64,000 nucleotides of DNA, taken from NCBI GenBank assembly GCA_028673005.1, contig CM054113.1, positions 67,334,350 through 67,398,349 on the forward strand, in the 5' to 3' direction. The first letter of the stretch is position 1; every line of letters begins with the position of its first letter. The position numbers and the translations under genes are program-made. Source of the stretch: Tanypteryx hageni (Eukaryota; Arthropoda; Insecta; Odonata; Petaluridae). This document shows positions 34,640 to 45,174 of the stretch, piece after piece. The notes beneath the pieces were generated by a model. The model was not told the origin of the DNA. It worked only from the letters and a program-made list of their open reading frames with translations, and did no database searches.

Positions 34640-35033
34640 ATAAACATCACACCAATGCCATTGCTGCTTGGGGCCACTCTTATCACGCTCTGCAACTTTT
34701 TAAGCATCAAAAATCTGCAATTAGAATTTAAAGGCGAGACAGCTGTAGAGGTCTATTCAAAAACATGCTCTTCATAGTATTTATATATTTTATTGTATTT
34801 TGTTTATAAGGGGCAATTATAAATTATTAGATATAAAATGTAACGTGGATGTTCATAGTTATAATAGAAGAAATAAGGATCTAACTGCAACCTCTCACAT
34901 CGTAACAATATATGGTAACAGTCCTGTCTATATGGATTGTAAATTATTCAATAAGCTCTCTCCTTCAATTAAAAAAGAGACCAGCATACCCAGTGGTGCT
35001 GCTAATCTGTTAACATTGGGATCACTTTAAATT
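34640..35033 (+). pseudogene. LINE ORF2 C-terminal segment, plus strand
   Basis: Plus-strand relic of the C-terminal end of a Jockey/CR1-like ORF2: NAIAAWGHSYHALQLFKHQK then SAIRI and RDSCRGLFKNM near 34.65-34.78 kb, followed in another frame by VHSYNRRNKDL, SPVYMDCKLFNKLSPSIKK up to TAA near 35030. These blocks (WG-x-YHA, LQKxAIRI, YNTRNK, KLFNKLPxSIK) occur in this order at the end of such LINE proteins. It abuts the oppositely oriented RT segment. Confidence 0.75.
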
Positions 35034-35430
35034 AGCGAAAAAGGGATGAATTAGAAATAAACTTGCATGAGAATACAATATTTTTTCAATTTATAGTTAC
35101 AAGTATTTATTGAAGAAAAATTTTGGTTTTTATCACTCACTATTCATGCGAGAATTAGACAAGCGACGTAGTGGCCTGAAATGAGCTGATAAAACTAGTG
35201 CAAAGTTCAAACTTCTTCTTTTATAATGCAATATTGACATATGAACTTCTTTTATAAAAAAATCTGATGTGGCCACCACATCACTTTCTCCATATCAGTC
35301 ATATTTCTAAAAATTCCAAATAGGTTACATAATAATATTTTAAGAAACTGCAAGAACATTTTAGACTTTACAAAGAACAGAAATAAACTCAAACCATAGC
35401 TTTCTGATATTGGATATAGCCACAAAGCTC

Positions 35431-35598
35431 CAACAATTAAGAAAAGAAAAAGGAGCGTTACTAAGACATAACTAAGCGTCAATTGTTAGCAATAGTCATC
35501 GGTAGGTGGCATGGTGGTGGCAGCTAAAAATATAAGATATATCTTAAACATTGCATTATATGGGAAAATGTTTCAAATAAAGGTTGTAGAAAATTAAA
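35431..35598. repeat. 160-bp direct repeat, copy 2
   Basis: Same orientation as 31413-31575, about 4 kb away on the other side of the LINE. No tRNA-like promoter or coding was seen in it. Confidence 0.85.
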
Positions 35599-35762
35599 TA
35601 GTGGTGTGGGTTCAACAGAAGTATGAAGGCAGAGGGAGGAGGACAACTTTTAGTAATTTAAAGTGAATATTGAACCCCAAAATTATATCGCACAACATGG
35701 TGGAGACAAGTGGTGTGGACCTTTCTTGGAAATTTAGTGCTCAATTTGGTTCATTTCTACTT

Positions 35763-35879
35763 TTTTACTAATTTGTTATAGTATTATTTACTAAATTGGT
35801 TATAGTATTATTTACTAAATTGGTTATAGTATTATTTACTAAATTGGTTATAGTATTATTTACTAATTTTTTTATAGTT
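35763..35879 (+). repeat. 24-bp tandem repeat, 4-5 copies
   Basis: TATTATTTACTAAATTGGTT followed by ATAG, repeated with almost no change; outer copies vary (ATTTGTTATAG, ATTTTTTTATAG). Confidence 0.9.
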
Positions 35880-35983
35880 GCCAATGAGATACTCAGTAAA
35901 CAATCAAATAATGATCATTCTTTATTTTACAAAGATCCTTGAAAGAATATTAATATTTCTTTCTAAACCCATCATATATCATA

Positions 35984-36850
35984 ATGAAAAGAAATTTAAT
36001 TTATTTAATACAAAATTTACCTGATGGGGAAAGTGCTGTACGATTCTTACAAGAAAAAGGAATCTTACATAGTGAGCGATTTTGTGAGAAACTGCATCAA
36101 ATGAAGTTAACCACGTCAGGAAGAATCCATTGGAGAAGCAAAAAGAAGAAATGCTGCAAAGATGTTTGGATCAGAGTCAATACATGGTTATCTGGATCAT
36201 GCTTAAAGTTTCATAAATCGGTATTATTCATCTATTCATGAGTAATGGAGATGACTTCCATTAAATTTTGTAAATGAGAACGATATGAACTATGGGGCAA
36301 GTGTTGATTTGTGTATATATGTATATATATATGAGAGAAGTTGGCATGTGGAAATTACAACAACACAGGAAAATAGGATGCTTAGGCCAAACTGTTGAAA
36401 TTGATGAGACATAGTTTGCTCAACATGAAAACCAAGAAGGAAGATTGCTACTCCAGCAGTGGCGTTTGGAGGAATTTGCTGTGAGACAAAAGATTGCTTC
36501 ATGGTTAAAGTGCCAGACCATAGTGCTTTAACTTTGATAGCTATAATTCATGAAAGAATTCATCCTGGTTCTATAATCTTATCAGATAAATGGGGAGCAT
36601 ACAACAGTCTTTCTGAGGAAGGATTTGAACATCGCACTGTTAATACAATTTTGTGGACCTAGAAACAGGAGCCAACACTCAAAATATAGAAAGACCATGA
36701 AAATCCCTAAAAGAAAGAAATAAGTGGCAATGTGGAACAAATACATCCATGGTTGATTCCTACATGGCAGCATTACTGTGGCAACACAGTATAAATATGA
36801 ATGCCCTTTTGAGTGTATTTTATGAAATATTGCATTGTTTTATCCACCAA
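35984..36850 (+). pseudogene. Merlin-type (ISXO2/IS1016-like) transposase relic
   Basis: Plus-strand pieces in two or three frames. The N-terminal part is GRIHWRSKKKKCCKDVWIRV followed by NTWLSGSCLKF, the Cys/basic segment before the DDE domain. Near 36.40 kb VEIDET keeps the first acid. Near 36.47 kb FGGICCETKDCFMVKVPDHS is followed by PGSIILSDKWGAYNSL, which keeps the second Asp. Beyond a TAG at 36660, LETGANTQNIE gives the third region. The order and spacing match Merlin transposases (NxIERxW after the last motif). Stops and shifts make it non-functional. Terminal repeats were not located. Confidence 0.8.
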
Positions 36851-37251
36851 AACATGGTAGAAATTAACAAATAAATAAATAATTTCGAATTTGGTGGTTT
36901 AGTATTATTAATATTCCTGATGATTTGTAATTCTTTCTTTGTTATGGGGGCTCTGCTCCCAAATCCCTGTAATTTAAAATTTTTATTGAAAATTAAAATA
37001 AGAAATCCAAAATCGGTGTGACTTAAAATTTAACAATGGGCTCATGCAAGCCCATCGCAGCTTACCCCTGAGCATACCTAAGTTCAAGAGAATGCTTAAA
37101 AACGTACTTTTAGATAAATGTTTTTACTCAGTTCCTGAGTTTGTCAATTCCTAAATGTGAAGTTAATGATTTATCCTATATTTGTATGAACAAATCTCCA
37201 GGATGAATAAAAATTATTATTACGATCTTCGTTAATTTATCGTTAGATATA
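36851..37251. other. Unassigned stretch
   Basis: After the Merlin relic; GGGGGCTCTGCTCCCAAATC at 36.95 kb is a short imperfect inverted repeat and may be an element edge. Confidence 0.4.
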
Positions 37252-38112
37252 ATGGGTTGAGTGAATAAAAACTAAGCAAATGCTTAAAGCATTAAGCATA
37301 AGCATTTGCTTCATATTGAGTGAATAAAAGTTTGCTTTTGCTTATAAGCATTTGCTACTCATTTTTAAGCAAATGCTTAAATTTTACGGAAGTAAGCTCT
37401 TTGCAACTCTTCCTTCACTTGTTTTTGTTTACATTTAAAGTTTTACATAGTTGAATTTCAAACTAAAAACATAAATATATTGGGTAATATTTTTTAAAAA
37501 GTTAATTAATAATTTTTTAAAACTATTTCTTTTATAACTGAATTCGATAATATCACAAATCATGGGTGTATTTTTATTCAATTAGTTATAGTAATTTTAT
37601 CCAGTCATTTGCCTTTATAGTGATTTTGGACGACACAAATATTTCTATCTTCTGTTTGGAAGACAGTACCCCGCCACGTCTCTCTTGATATTCTCCGAGT
37701 AACAGATTTGAAATATAGGTACTTAACATTTTCTTCAGAGAAACGATATAAATTTTTATAACCGTTGGTTGTTGAAACTTTTCTCGTATTTTTTAACCTT
37801 TCGTGTCACCATAAATTACCATATTTATATTTAATAATCAATTATCATGAAAATAGAGTACTTGGAAATATTTTAGCAAGCCCTTTACCTCACTTAAAAA
37901 AGTTTAAGCATATGCTTAAAGCATTAAGCAAAAGCTCGGTTTTATTCACACAATTTTAAGCAAATGCTTAAGAAAATTCCTAAAAATAAGCAAATGCTTA
38001 TTCTTTCTAGCAAAAGCAAATGCTATTTTTTTATTCACCCCAAATTAAGCATTTGCTTAAAAAGTGAGGGAAATCTTAAGCATAAGCATTTGCTTATTTT
38101 TTATTCACTCGA
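37252..38112. mobile_element. Palindrome-rich MITE (about 860 bp)
   Basis: Starts GGGTTGAGTGAATAAAAA at 37255 and ends with the reverse complement of GGGTCGAGTGAATAAAAA. The ends contain repeated AAGCAAATGCTT-type palindromes (at least a dozen along both arms). The empty site at 38.22 kb reads GATATATTATATCG, so a 3-bp duplication (ATT, one copy changed to AAT) is likely, as in PIF/Harbinger elements. No transposase inside. Confidence 0.75.
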
Positions 38113-38174
38113 CCCATTATATCGATACACAATTTTGACAATGTTTCTAATTTCTAGTAATACTGGATAAAAGT

Positions 38175-38310
38175 TATATTTGTATGAACAAATCTCCAGG
38201 ATGAATAAAAATTATTATGATCTTTGTTTATTTATTGTTAGATATATTATATCGATACACAATTTTGACAATGTTTCTAATTTCTAGTAATACTGGATAA
38301 AAGTTCCTTA
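38175..38310. repeat. Unoccupied duplicate of the MITE target region
   Basis: Repeats the sequence left (37.17-37.25 kb: ATTTGTATGAACAAATCTCC) and right (38.11-38.17 kb: CGATACACAATTTTGACAAT) of the 37.25-kb MITE as one continuous stretch, without the element. Confidence 0.9.
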
Positions 38311-38342
38311 TGGACACATTTTTCATCCATTCTACGAATAAA

Positions 38343-38457
38343 ATCATTGGGTTGAGTGAATGAAAATTAAGCAAATGCTTAAAGCAAACAGTAAAAGCAT
38401 TTGCTAAAAGTGAATAAAAGTTTGCTTTTGCTTATAAGTATTTGCTACCAACAACAG
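38343..38457 (+). mobile_element. Second copy of the palindrome-rich MITE, truncated
   Basis: ATT|GGGTTGAGTGAATGAAAA with AAGCAAATGCTTAAAGCA repeats the left end of the 37.25-kb element, then breaks off after about 115 bp at CAACAACAGG. Confidence 0.8.
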
Positions 38458-40084
38458 GCAGCTTAAAGATGCGCACGTTCAATTTCTTTTTTTCTTCTTA
38501 GCGCGTCTTTTAAAACAAATTGGCTTTTAAGTTACATTTTGGCGTCTGTCTGTGCACTTGCTTTCGTTGAAATTGTGACAGACACGCAAACGATATATTA
38601 TTGAAACTTATAGTACAGAATTCTGTGCTGCTGCCATTTGTTTTTCTTTAGTTATGAGTTTTGAAAATTATAGAGTCGGATAGAGGCAAAAAAATTCTTT
38701 TTCATATTTCTCCAAAGGCATAAACGATCGAAAGCTGAAATTTCGAGTATACGTTTCCACATCGGTGCCACTTACAAAAGAAACTCTAGTGACCAAATAT
38801 GCGGTGGTATAAGCATATAAAAAATAAATTAAGATAAGCTAAATGTACGGATATACGAGGTGATCATATTTCAAATTCTCCACTGATCGTCAATAGGATA
38901 AAGGGAGAATTCATAATAGCAAAATAACAAATATTTCTGATTTTAGTAACATAAGAAAAAGGCGCTAATTTTATTCATGTTATTGGATAACACTATACAT
39001 AATATATTATATTCCTTAAGATCAACTTAACAAGTTCTTTTATGTAATAATAGTGGAAAATAATTTCACTAAAATGAACTTTTGGCCATATCTAGTAAAA
39101 TATTATTTATCCAAAACGTCTTCATGCAAAATTTGTAGTACTAATCAAATAGAATATATTTATTAGATATATTTTCATGGAAAGAGTAATCTTTTCAAGA
39201 ATAACAAATGGGAATGTTGTAATTTAATATGTACCTATAGGTAGAGACTACGGCGAAATTGATGATAAATGAGAAATCTAACTCCTTAAACGTAAAGTTT
39301 AAAAATTAGAGACACAGGAAAAGGGGGGGAAGAGGAAAGGAGGGGAAAAGTCAAATAAAATGGAAAATACAAACTTACAGGTTTCGGGGGTGTTACTCCA
39401 CGCCAGGGACCTGAAGTCACTCACACATTCAATCGCACAAGCACTAATCCTAAAGATGGAAAAAGGATAAAAAAGGAGCCGGGTTTGCGAGAGATAATCT
39501 GCGCCAGGGACCAGAAAATCACACCGTTGCTAGGTTTATGAGTCTGTACGACCGCAACAGGGACCTACTAGGCAACCACAAACACGTACACACCAAGAGG
39601 TAAGGGGAAATAAAATTAATAAAAACAGGTTTTTCAATAGCACACACTTTTATGATGCGCTCAAAAGTAGAAAATAAATTTTTGTCGCCTCAAAATTTTC
39701 ATCGAAATTTTCATTTTGTAAATTTGATGTGAAGAAAAAAAGTGAGTGGCCTTTACATATAAGTAGTTTGCATACATAATTTTCTTCTTGGGGTTTGAGA
39801 TGTGAAGTTGGGTTTGTAGTTTTTTTGTAATTATCAAGGTGCAAGTTTTTAAGGTGTTTTTGTGTCTGTGATCATCTTGTTTAAAACTGAAAAAAATTGC
39901 ATGATTTTTGGCCAGATATATTTCATAATTTTTCACGGATGGGATTAGAAGATTAAATAGAAATACAGTTATATCTTTTAGTAATAGTGTCGCACTGGAA
40001 AATGTGTAGCCCCTCCGCCACAACAAATTTGAAGTCTCCAAAAACAATTTAAAGCCTTAAAAAAATTGGGGTTTCTTTGGCCAT
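38458..40084. other. Unassigned stretch
   Basis: Contains CGCCAGGGACC repeated three times with variation (39.40, 39.50, 39.55 kb). A 128-codon minus ORF at 39661-40047 is rich in Phe/Leu/Lys and looks like chance in AT-rich DNA. Confidence 0.45.
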
Positions 40085-40124
40085 GGACCTCCCGCCGCGT
40101 GGGAGTTTTCGGTACGCCACTGGC
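40085..40124 (-). mobile_element. hAT end, one-sided (CAGTGGCGTACC type)
   Basis: Read on the minus strand from about 40124: CAGTGGCGTACCGAAAAC, then CTCCCACGCGGCGGGAGG. This is a hAT-type terminus like the right end of the 32.5-34.1 kb element. The element would extend to lower coordinates; its other end was not found. Confidence 0.45.
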
Positions 40125-40739
40125 GATAGTCAAACGTATGTTTTTTATATCCGTGTCTTCCCAGAAATGCTATTGAATCTGGGTAGAACGGTGTGGAGAT
40201 GGGAGAGACTGAAAATGCACCTCGTTTTTCGAAAAAAAATGTGATGGGGAGTCAACAAAGGGGAAATGGCGTGAAGTCCAGGGGTGGTCTAAGGAGCAAG
40301 CTCTCATTTCGTAGAAAAGGTCCCCAGGTGTAGTGGAGGGAGGGTTAAACATAAAAAGGGCGTGGCATTGGGTAAAGGATATGAAACAAATTAGTTACAG
40401 CACACTGCTGGAGTGCAGAAGAGAGAGGTCCCTATGATTGGTAACACTTAATACATCCGTACCATATGGATATCCGGAATTTGATTCCTAGCAGTGTCTC
40501 GCCCAAGATTTAACTATCCGCCATTCTGCTGCAAGAGTTTCGTTCGCGTGGTAATAAGACTCAATGCGTTTGTATTGAGTGGAAAAAAGGTTATTGGCGT
40601 GAAGTGGTCAATGTGCAAGGGGGCTAAATCTTTGTCTCCTTGCGTTTTAATCCTGTTTTGTGTTTAATTTGTTTTGCTAATTCCATATCATGGAAATTCT
40701 TTTCCGCTTCTGACACTTTTGTCTGAGGATGGCCCAGTC

Positions 40740-41300
40740 TCTTTATGCCCTGTAGATGCCACAAATTAAATTTAGTACTCGGCGACATGCAGAGTCAACT
40801 ATTGCTAAATCGTTTTTAGGGGTATTGCAGCAAATTTGTGCCTTTTTCTGGCTGGACACTATTATGGCGTTTTTTAAATCATGTTACTAATTTTACAGTA
40901 AAATCATTGTCGGAAACTCGATGGGAATGTAACATTAATTGTGTTGAAGTAATACGGTTTCAATTGGCGACGTTTATGCCGCGACAGTTGCTATTTCAGA
41001 ATCAACAAATGACTTAAAGTGCCGAACAGAAGCACTTACATTGAAAAAGAACTGAAAAACTTAATTTTCGATGATTTTAGTGCTTTGGTACGATATTCTC
41101 GCGCAAATTAATGTTGGTAGCAAGATTATGTAAAGCAAAATATGCAGTTAGATCAAGTATTATCACTTTTACAAAGCACAGAAAGTTTTTTAATGCAAAT
41201 CAAAGAGAAAGGCTTTGAAAGTTTGAAAATCGCAGCAAAAGAACTGGAAATGGATCCAGAAATAGCCGATTCTCAAGTGGAATCGTCTGTTTGATGAAGA
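40740..41300 (+). pseudogene. hAT transposase relic (ZMYM1-like group)
   Basis: Plus strand, several frames: VLQQICAFFWLD near 40.82 kb, VKSLSETRWECN near 40.91 kb (the family's LSxTRWE motif), LVLWYDILAQINVGSKIM near 41.08 kb and LDQVLSLLQSTESFLMQIKE followed by ELEMDPEIADS near 41.2 kb. These occur in the order seen in ZMYM1-like hAT proteins and match the fragment in the 16.5-kb hAT (WYDILNKINVVSKQMQ). Many stops; older than the 54-kb copy. Confidence 0.75.
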
Positions 41301-41390
41301 GAAATAAAGAAATAATTATGAAGCTTAAGACGAATCAATAAATGTTCCTGAGAGAAAATTACGCGTCGGATTTTTTAATACTTGATTGCA

Positions 41391-41650
41391 GTGATTCCCA
41401 AACTGTGTCGCGGAATGCTGATGTGCCGCAGTAGATACTTAGGGGTGCCGCGAAAAACTTTGTTTAGTAAATAAATCAACGTTTTGCATGTGTTGGTGGG
41501 TAATTAGGACAATTTTTCTTTTAATAAACTGATTATGTAGTATCATCAACAAATGGATGTGACCAAAGGTTGTAATCTCCGTATCTAAAAATGCATAAAG
41601 CTTGTCACAAGGCTGGGGTGCCGTGAAACCGCATGAAAGCCCTCTTTATA
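41391..41650 (+). mobile_element. hAT end, one-sided (ZBED-like TIR type)
   Basis: CAGTGATTCCCAAACTGTGT at 41391, then GCCGCAGTA and GGGGTGCCGCG, and later GGGGTGCCGTGAAACCGC near 41.62 kb. The opening resembles terminal repeats of Charlie/ZBED5-type hAT elements. No matching right end or 8-bp duplication was found. Confidence 0.45.
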
Positions 41651-44096
41651 TTTTTGGCTAATCGAAAAGCGTCCTGCGTGTTTAGTTTTTCATAACTTTT
41701 GCGAGTATGACATTGAAAATATTCGTTCTTCGCATATGAGGTTGCTGGTTATTGACCGAGAATGTGATTAAAGGAATTGGTTTTGTTGGGTTTTCGTTGT
41801 TTATTACGAATTTTTTATGTAAGTCGAAGAATTGCTATCAACTTGTAAAGTAAGATTTTCTGCCGCGTATTTTGAACGCGATTAAAAGAAATGTTACTTT
41901 ATTACGCTAGGTTTTGATTTTCTGCGATGCATTTCTAACGTAATACTAAAAGAAATGGAACCACTTTTTAATGCGTGTTATTATTTCGGCTTGGAAATGT
42001 TTGTTGCAGAATCCAGGAAAACATTTGTGCATGATGCACTCAACATTCCATTTCAGTTGTTCAATTTAAATTAAACCATTTCTTTAGAATGAACAAAAGA
42101 TCGAAAATCACGTGCGAAATTTTGTGGAGGTAAACTGTACAAGTTCGGAAGGAAGTGTAATCGCTTTGTTATGCTGGGTTTTCATTTGCTATTAAACGTT
42201 TTGAAGGTAATTAAGTATTTTTTTACTTTGTAATGTTAGGTTTTTCTTTGTGGTTAGGTTCTTTTATTTTCTGTTAAATGGCATTATTTATAGTGAATTT
42301 TTTTAGGTTGGCTGGGAGCCAATCTCTCGTAACAACATGGCGTCTTATGGGAAAATAGGACTTGCACTTCGCGAATTTGCATTTCGCGCCAGCTTTCCTG
42401 GACCAATTATTCGCGAAGTTCAAAAAGGTGATCTAATTAAAAACTTTCCACAGTAACAGCAACAATTAAAATTAATTAATAACAAATTGAAATTATAATA
42501 AAATTCAAGGACTAGTGTAGTCAAATTGCCAATTTTGAGTAAAAAGTAAAATGCACCACAATCTTCGAAGCAAATAACTTATGCTATTGTTCGATTTAAA
42601 CAAGATTCCCGTACAAATGTTAAGTAGGGAGATGTATGACCAATGAGGTCTTTCGAGGTATTGATAAAACGGATGAAAGGTGAGAGTAGGTAATGGTAAA
42701 AAATAGAAATGCATTTCTTGTAAAGTTTATGATATTTTGCAGTTTCCATTGTATCCAAGGAAATCAATGCATAATAAATATTTTCCAAGGGTTAAATCTG
42801 GAGCAAATGGACTGAAGAAAAAGCATTATCCAAGATGCTGTCATTTTAAACTATATAACAATCTGTACACTCAGAAACACATTACTAGATCACATTAGTT
42901 TCCATAGTCTTGTTTTTTTAAACTCTTTCTATCCCCCACTTATTCATATCCTGCACAATTTAGTTTTCACCATAACCGTGGCTTCATAAATAGGTTCATA
43001 TGAAGCATAAAAAGGTATCACCTCACAATGAATACAAATTTGCCACCATTCTAAGAATAAGCGGCAAGTACAAGAAACCCTTTTCTTTGTCACACGAAAA
43101 TCAATACATGGCAGTCAGGCACTTCAGAAGAGTAGTCAAGGTGACATCAATGATGGAGTATTACAAAAATAATTTCCAAGATAACCATAGCAACCAAAAT
43201 CCTTTGAAAATCACTGATCAAATTAGGTATCCTAATGCAAGATGGATAATAAATGACTCAATAGATATGCAACCAACATCTAATTGTCAAATTATAAAGC
43301 TAAGCATAAACATGATTAATGCAAATACAAAAATGTGCATTCGAGTCGAGAGAAATAATCACTCACTGAAGGTATCTCGCTGGATTACAAATTCATAGGG
43401 TAAGGTACACAGTGATAAATATTTTCAATTAAAAACATAATTAAAATTTTTTCCGAGTCCAATTTTGCTACATGAAAGCTGTTATATTATTCCACAATGG
43501 CATGGTTAAAATGAAAAAACAATGAATTCTCCCGAGACTGGCTCCAATCTCTAGGACAAATCCCATCGATAAATCTTTTAAATTATAGACACTCTGAGCA
43601 CACAACCAAACCACACAGACAGCAAATCAATAAATTGGTTACTGCAAAAAAATAAACGCATTCAAGAGAGTTATAAACGATGTTGATTAGAGATGGGTAC
43701 TTAAAAAATATAGCAAGAGAAAAAAGTTCACAGGTTATCAACAACTGTTCAATAGACGGCGGCTAAATGTTTAAACCGCTCAACAAAAGAAATAATAATA
43801 CAAAGGCAAAAAAATCCTAAAACTTTATTAGATGAAAAAACCCATTCTTTTTGTTAAACCTTTAAAAAAAGTCTGTAAAGAATTTTAATCTGTGCAGGTA
43901 GAAAGTCACTGAGGAAAATCTATCACACTTTCTTTTTGTAATCGATCAAAAAAATAACAGGGAGTTAACATTAATGCATTCTCCGAGATTTTCCAGCATT
44001 ATTTTTTACAGAAAGGAAAAAAACAAATCCACTAGCAATGTCCAAAACACTTGCATTGGACAATTATATTTTTGAATTATTGGGCTGTATTGAACA
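41651..44096. other. Unassigned sequence; likely holds the LRRFIP2-like 3' UTR near its right end
   Basis: A plus-strand ORF of 132 codons (43000-43398) is the longest here; it has no recognisable domain and may be chance. GGTTTTCNTTNGTT-type runs recur between 41.78 and 42.25 kb without a clear period. Confidence 0.45.
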
Positions 44097-44207
44097 TCAC
44101 AGGTCTTTTAATAAAGCCGACTTGGCACTCTTGAGCTTATCCAATCTTCTTTGAAGGTGGTTATTTGAAGTTTCAAGTTCTTCCAGTCTAGTTTGGGATT
44201 CACGAAG
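44097..44207 (-). CDS. LRRFIP2: LRRFIP2-like last exon (distal, canonical C terminus)
   Basis: Minus-strand acceptor TTCTTTTTTTCAG followed by 36 codons and TGA. The peptide begins LRESQTRLEELETSNNHLQR and continues RLDKLKSAKSALLKDL. This is the canonical LRRFIP ending (family: LRTALDKIEEMEMTNxHLxKRLEKMKxNRTALL), with the conserved LEELETSNNHLQRRLDKLK helix. Phase 0 matches the 50.8-kb exon. The 3' UTR should lie below 44097 on this strand; TTTATT (AATAAA on the minus strand) near 43834 is a possible signal but not distinctive in this AT-rich DNA. Confidence 0.88.
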   Translation of the reverse strand, partial: LRESQTRLEELETSNNHLQRRLDKLKSAKSALLKDL

Positions 44208-45104
44208 CTGAAAAAAAGAAAAAAAATAAGATCAATTTTATAGTCAATCAAGTTTCAAATAATTGCCAAAACATTTTTTAGAAAAGGAAGTGACAATTAG
44301 AATAAATGGTGTTTACTTCGAGAATTCAAAATAGTTGCCATAAAAATAGTCAAACACCCTTTTAAATGTGCTTAAAACACATACTACATGGAAGATGTGA
44401 AAATAAATCAGAGTTTCAAATTTGACTATTTTTATTATATGGTAGTTTTTTATAGCAATGAGCATAGCTAAACATCAAATTAGTATACCCATTTACTTTG
44501 AATCTAAACTAAATCTTTCCGATCTTTAAAGTGATTATGGGTATACATAAGAACAATTCTCTACAGAAAAGTATATGTGGAAACATTTTAAGATTTATTT
44601 TTGAAGAATATATCCTTTGCCATAAATACCTTCAATAAGAAAACAGCGAATTTCAAACAACATGCAAAGAAATCGACACCTGACATACACACACAAAAGG
44701 ATTAAAATAACAAACATTATTTAGTTAAGGGCCATGTCAACTTATTTGGCAGGTCTGGTAATAAACAATACACCACTGCATTATAATTTAAACGTAAAAT
44801 TTAATTTTTACATCGCCTTTCCATCTATTTAAACAGAACATTGGCAACTAAATTAAACAAAATTAAATTTAAAATTACATTTAAGTTAACTAAAGCTTTT
44901 TAATCCATACCCTCAAAGAGTAATTTTGACAGTCTGATGTTGTGGGGAGTAAACTATTGGCTCTGGCTTAGTTCAGTTACCATGGCAATACCTCAGAGCT
45001 GGTGATTTTCAGCAGCACACAGTTCTTGAGATTTTCCCACGATTGTTTTCCCTATTAGATCTTGTTAGCTTCTTTGTTAATATTCATTTTCCATTAGTAA
45101 TGTG

Positions 45105-45174
45105 GTACGGTGTTCCCGGGAGAAGCAGCGTAGACAGCATGCTCTCTACGCAGCTTCTCCCGAGAACACCATAC
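45105..45174. repeat. Near-perfect ~70-bp palindrome in LRRFIP2-like intron
   Basis: Arm 45105-45135 (starting GTACGGTGTTCCCGGG) is the reverse complement of 45144-45174 with four differences in 31 positions, two of which would be G-U pairs in RNA. The 8-bp centre AGCATGCT is itself a palindrome, so the pairing runs unbroken through the middle. It lies in the intron between the two alternative last exons of the LRRFIP2-like gene. The arms are unlike the surrounding AT-rich sequence. It could be a foldback element, a processed hairpin or a structured intronic element. Confidence 0.8.

Larger units (their letters stand above)
31920..34660 (-). pseudogene. LINE ORF2 (Jockey/CR1-like), inverted 5' segment with RT
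   Basis: Minus-strand reverse transcriptase relic. From 34.66 kb downwards: DLNDSFSNFHEKF, then NWINNEIHQLSSYLKDFSLY with QYKSIKRQYCNFINAAK (the linker between endonuclease and RT), SFNEHFTNL (34.23 kb) and ELINTVQNQ. After a 1.6-kb inserted hAT it resumes with SGIDEIPNF, KTSQVIPLVKKKGSIHDFNT with YQPISVINQFGKIFEKV, QHGFRQNRS and then FDFSKAFD (first catalytic Asp, about 32.1 kb). It stops just after the GVPQGSV-like block near 31.93 kb, before the YADD motif. The piece that would follow lies on the plus strand beyond 34.64 kb. Confidence 0.85.

Noticed and set aside
39661..40047. 128-codon minus-strand ORF as a gene
   Set aside because: Composition follows the local AT bias (Phe, Leu, Lys, Ile), no domain or splice context, and an overlapping ORF in another frame looks the same.
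43000..43398. 132-codon plus-strand ORF as a gene
   Set aside because: Longest open frame of its region, but with no recognisable domain, and next to the LRRFIP2-like 3' end on the other strand; kept only as a remark.
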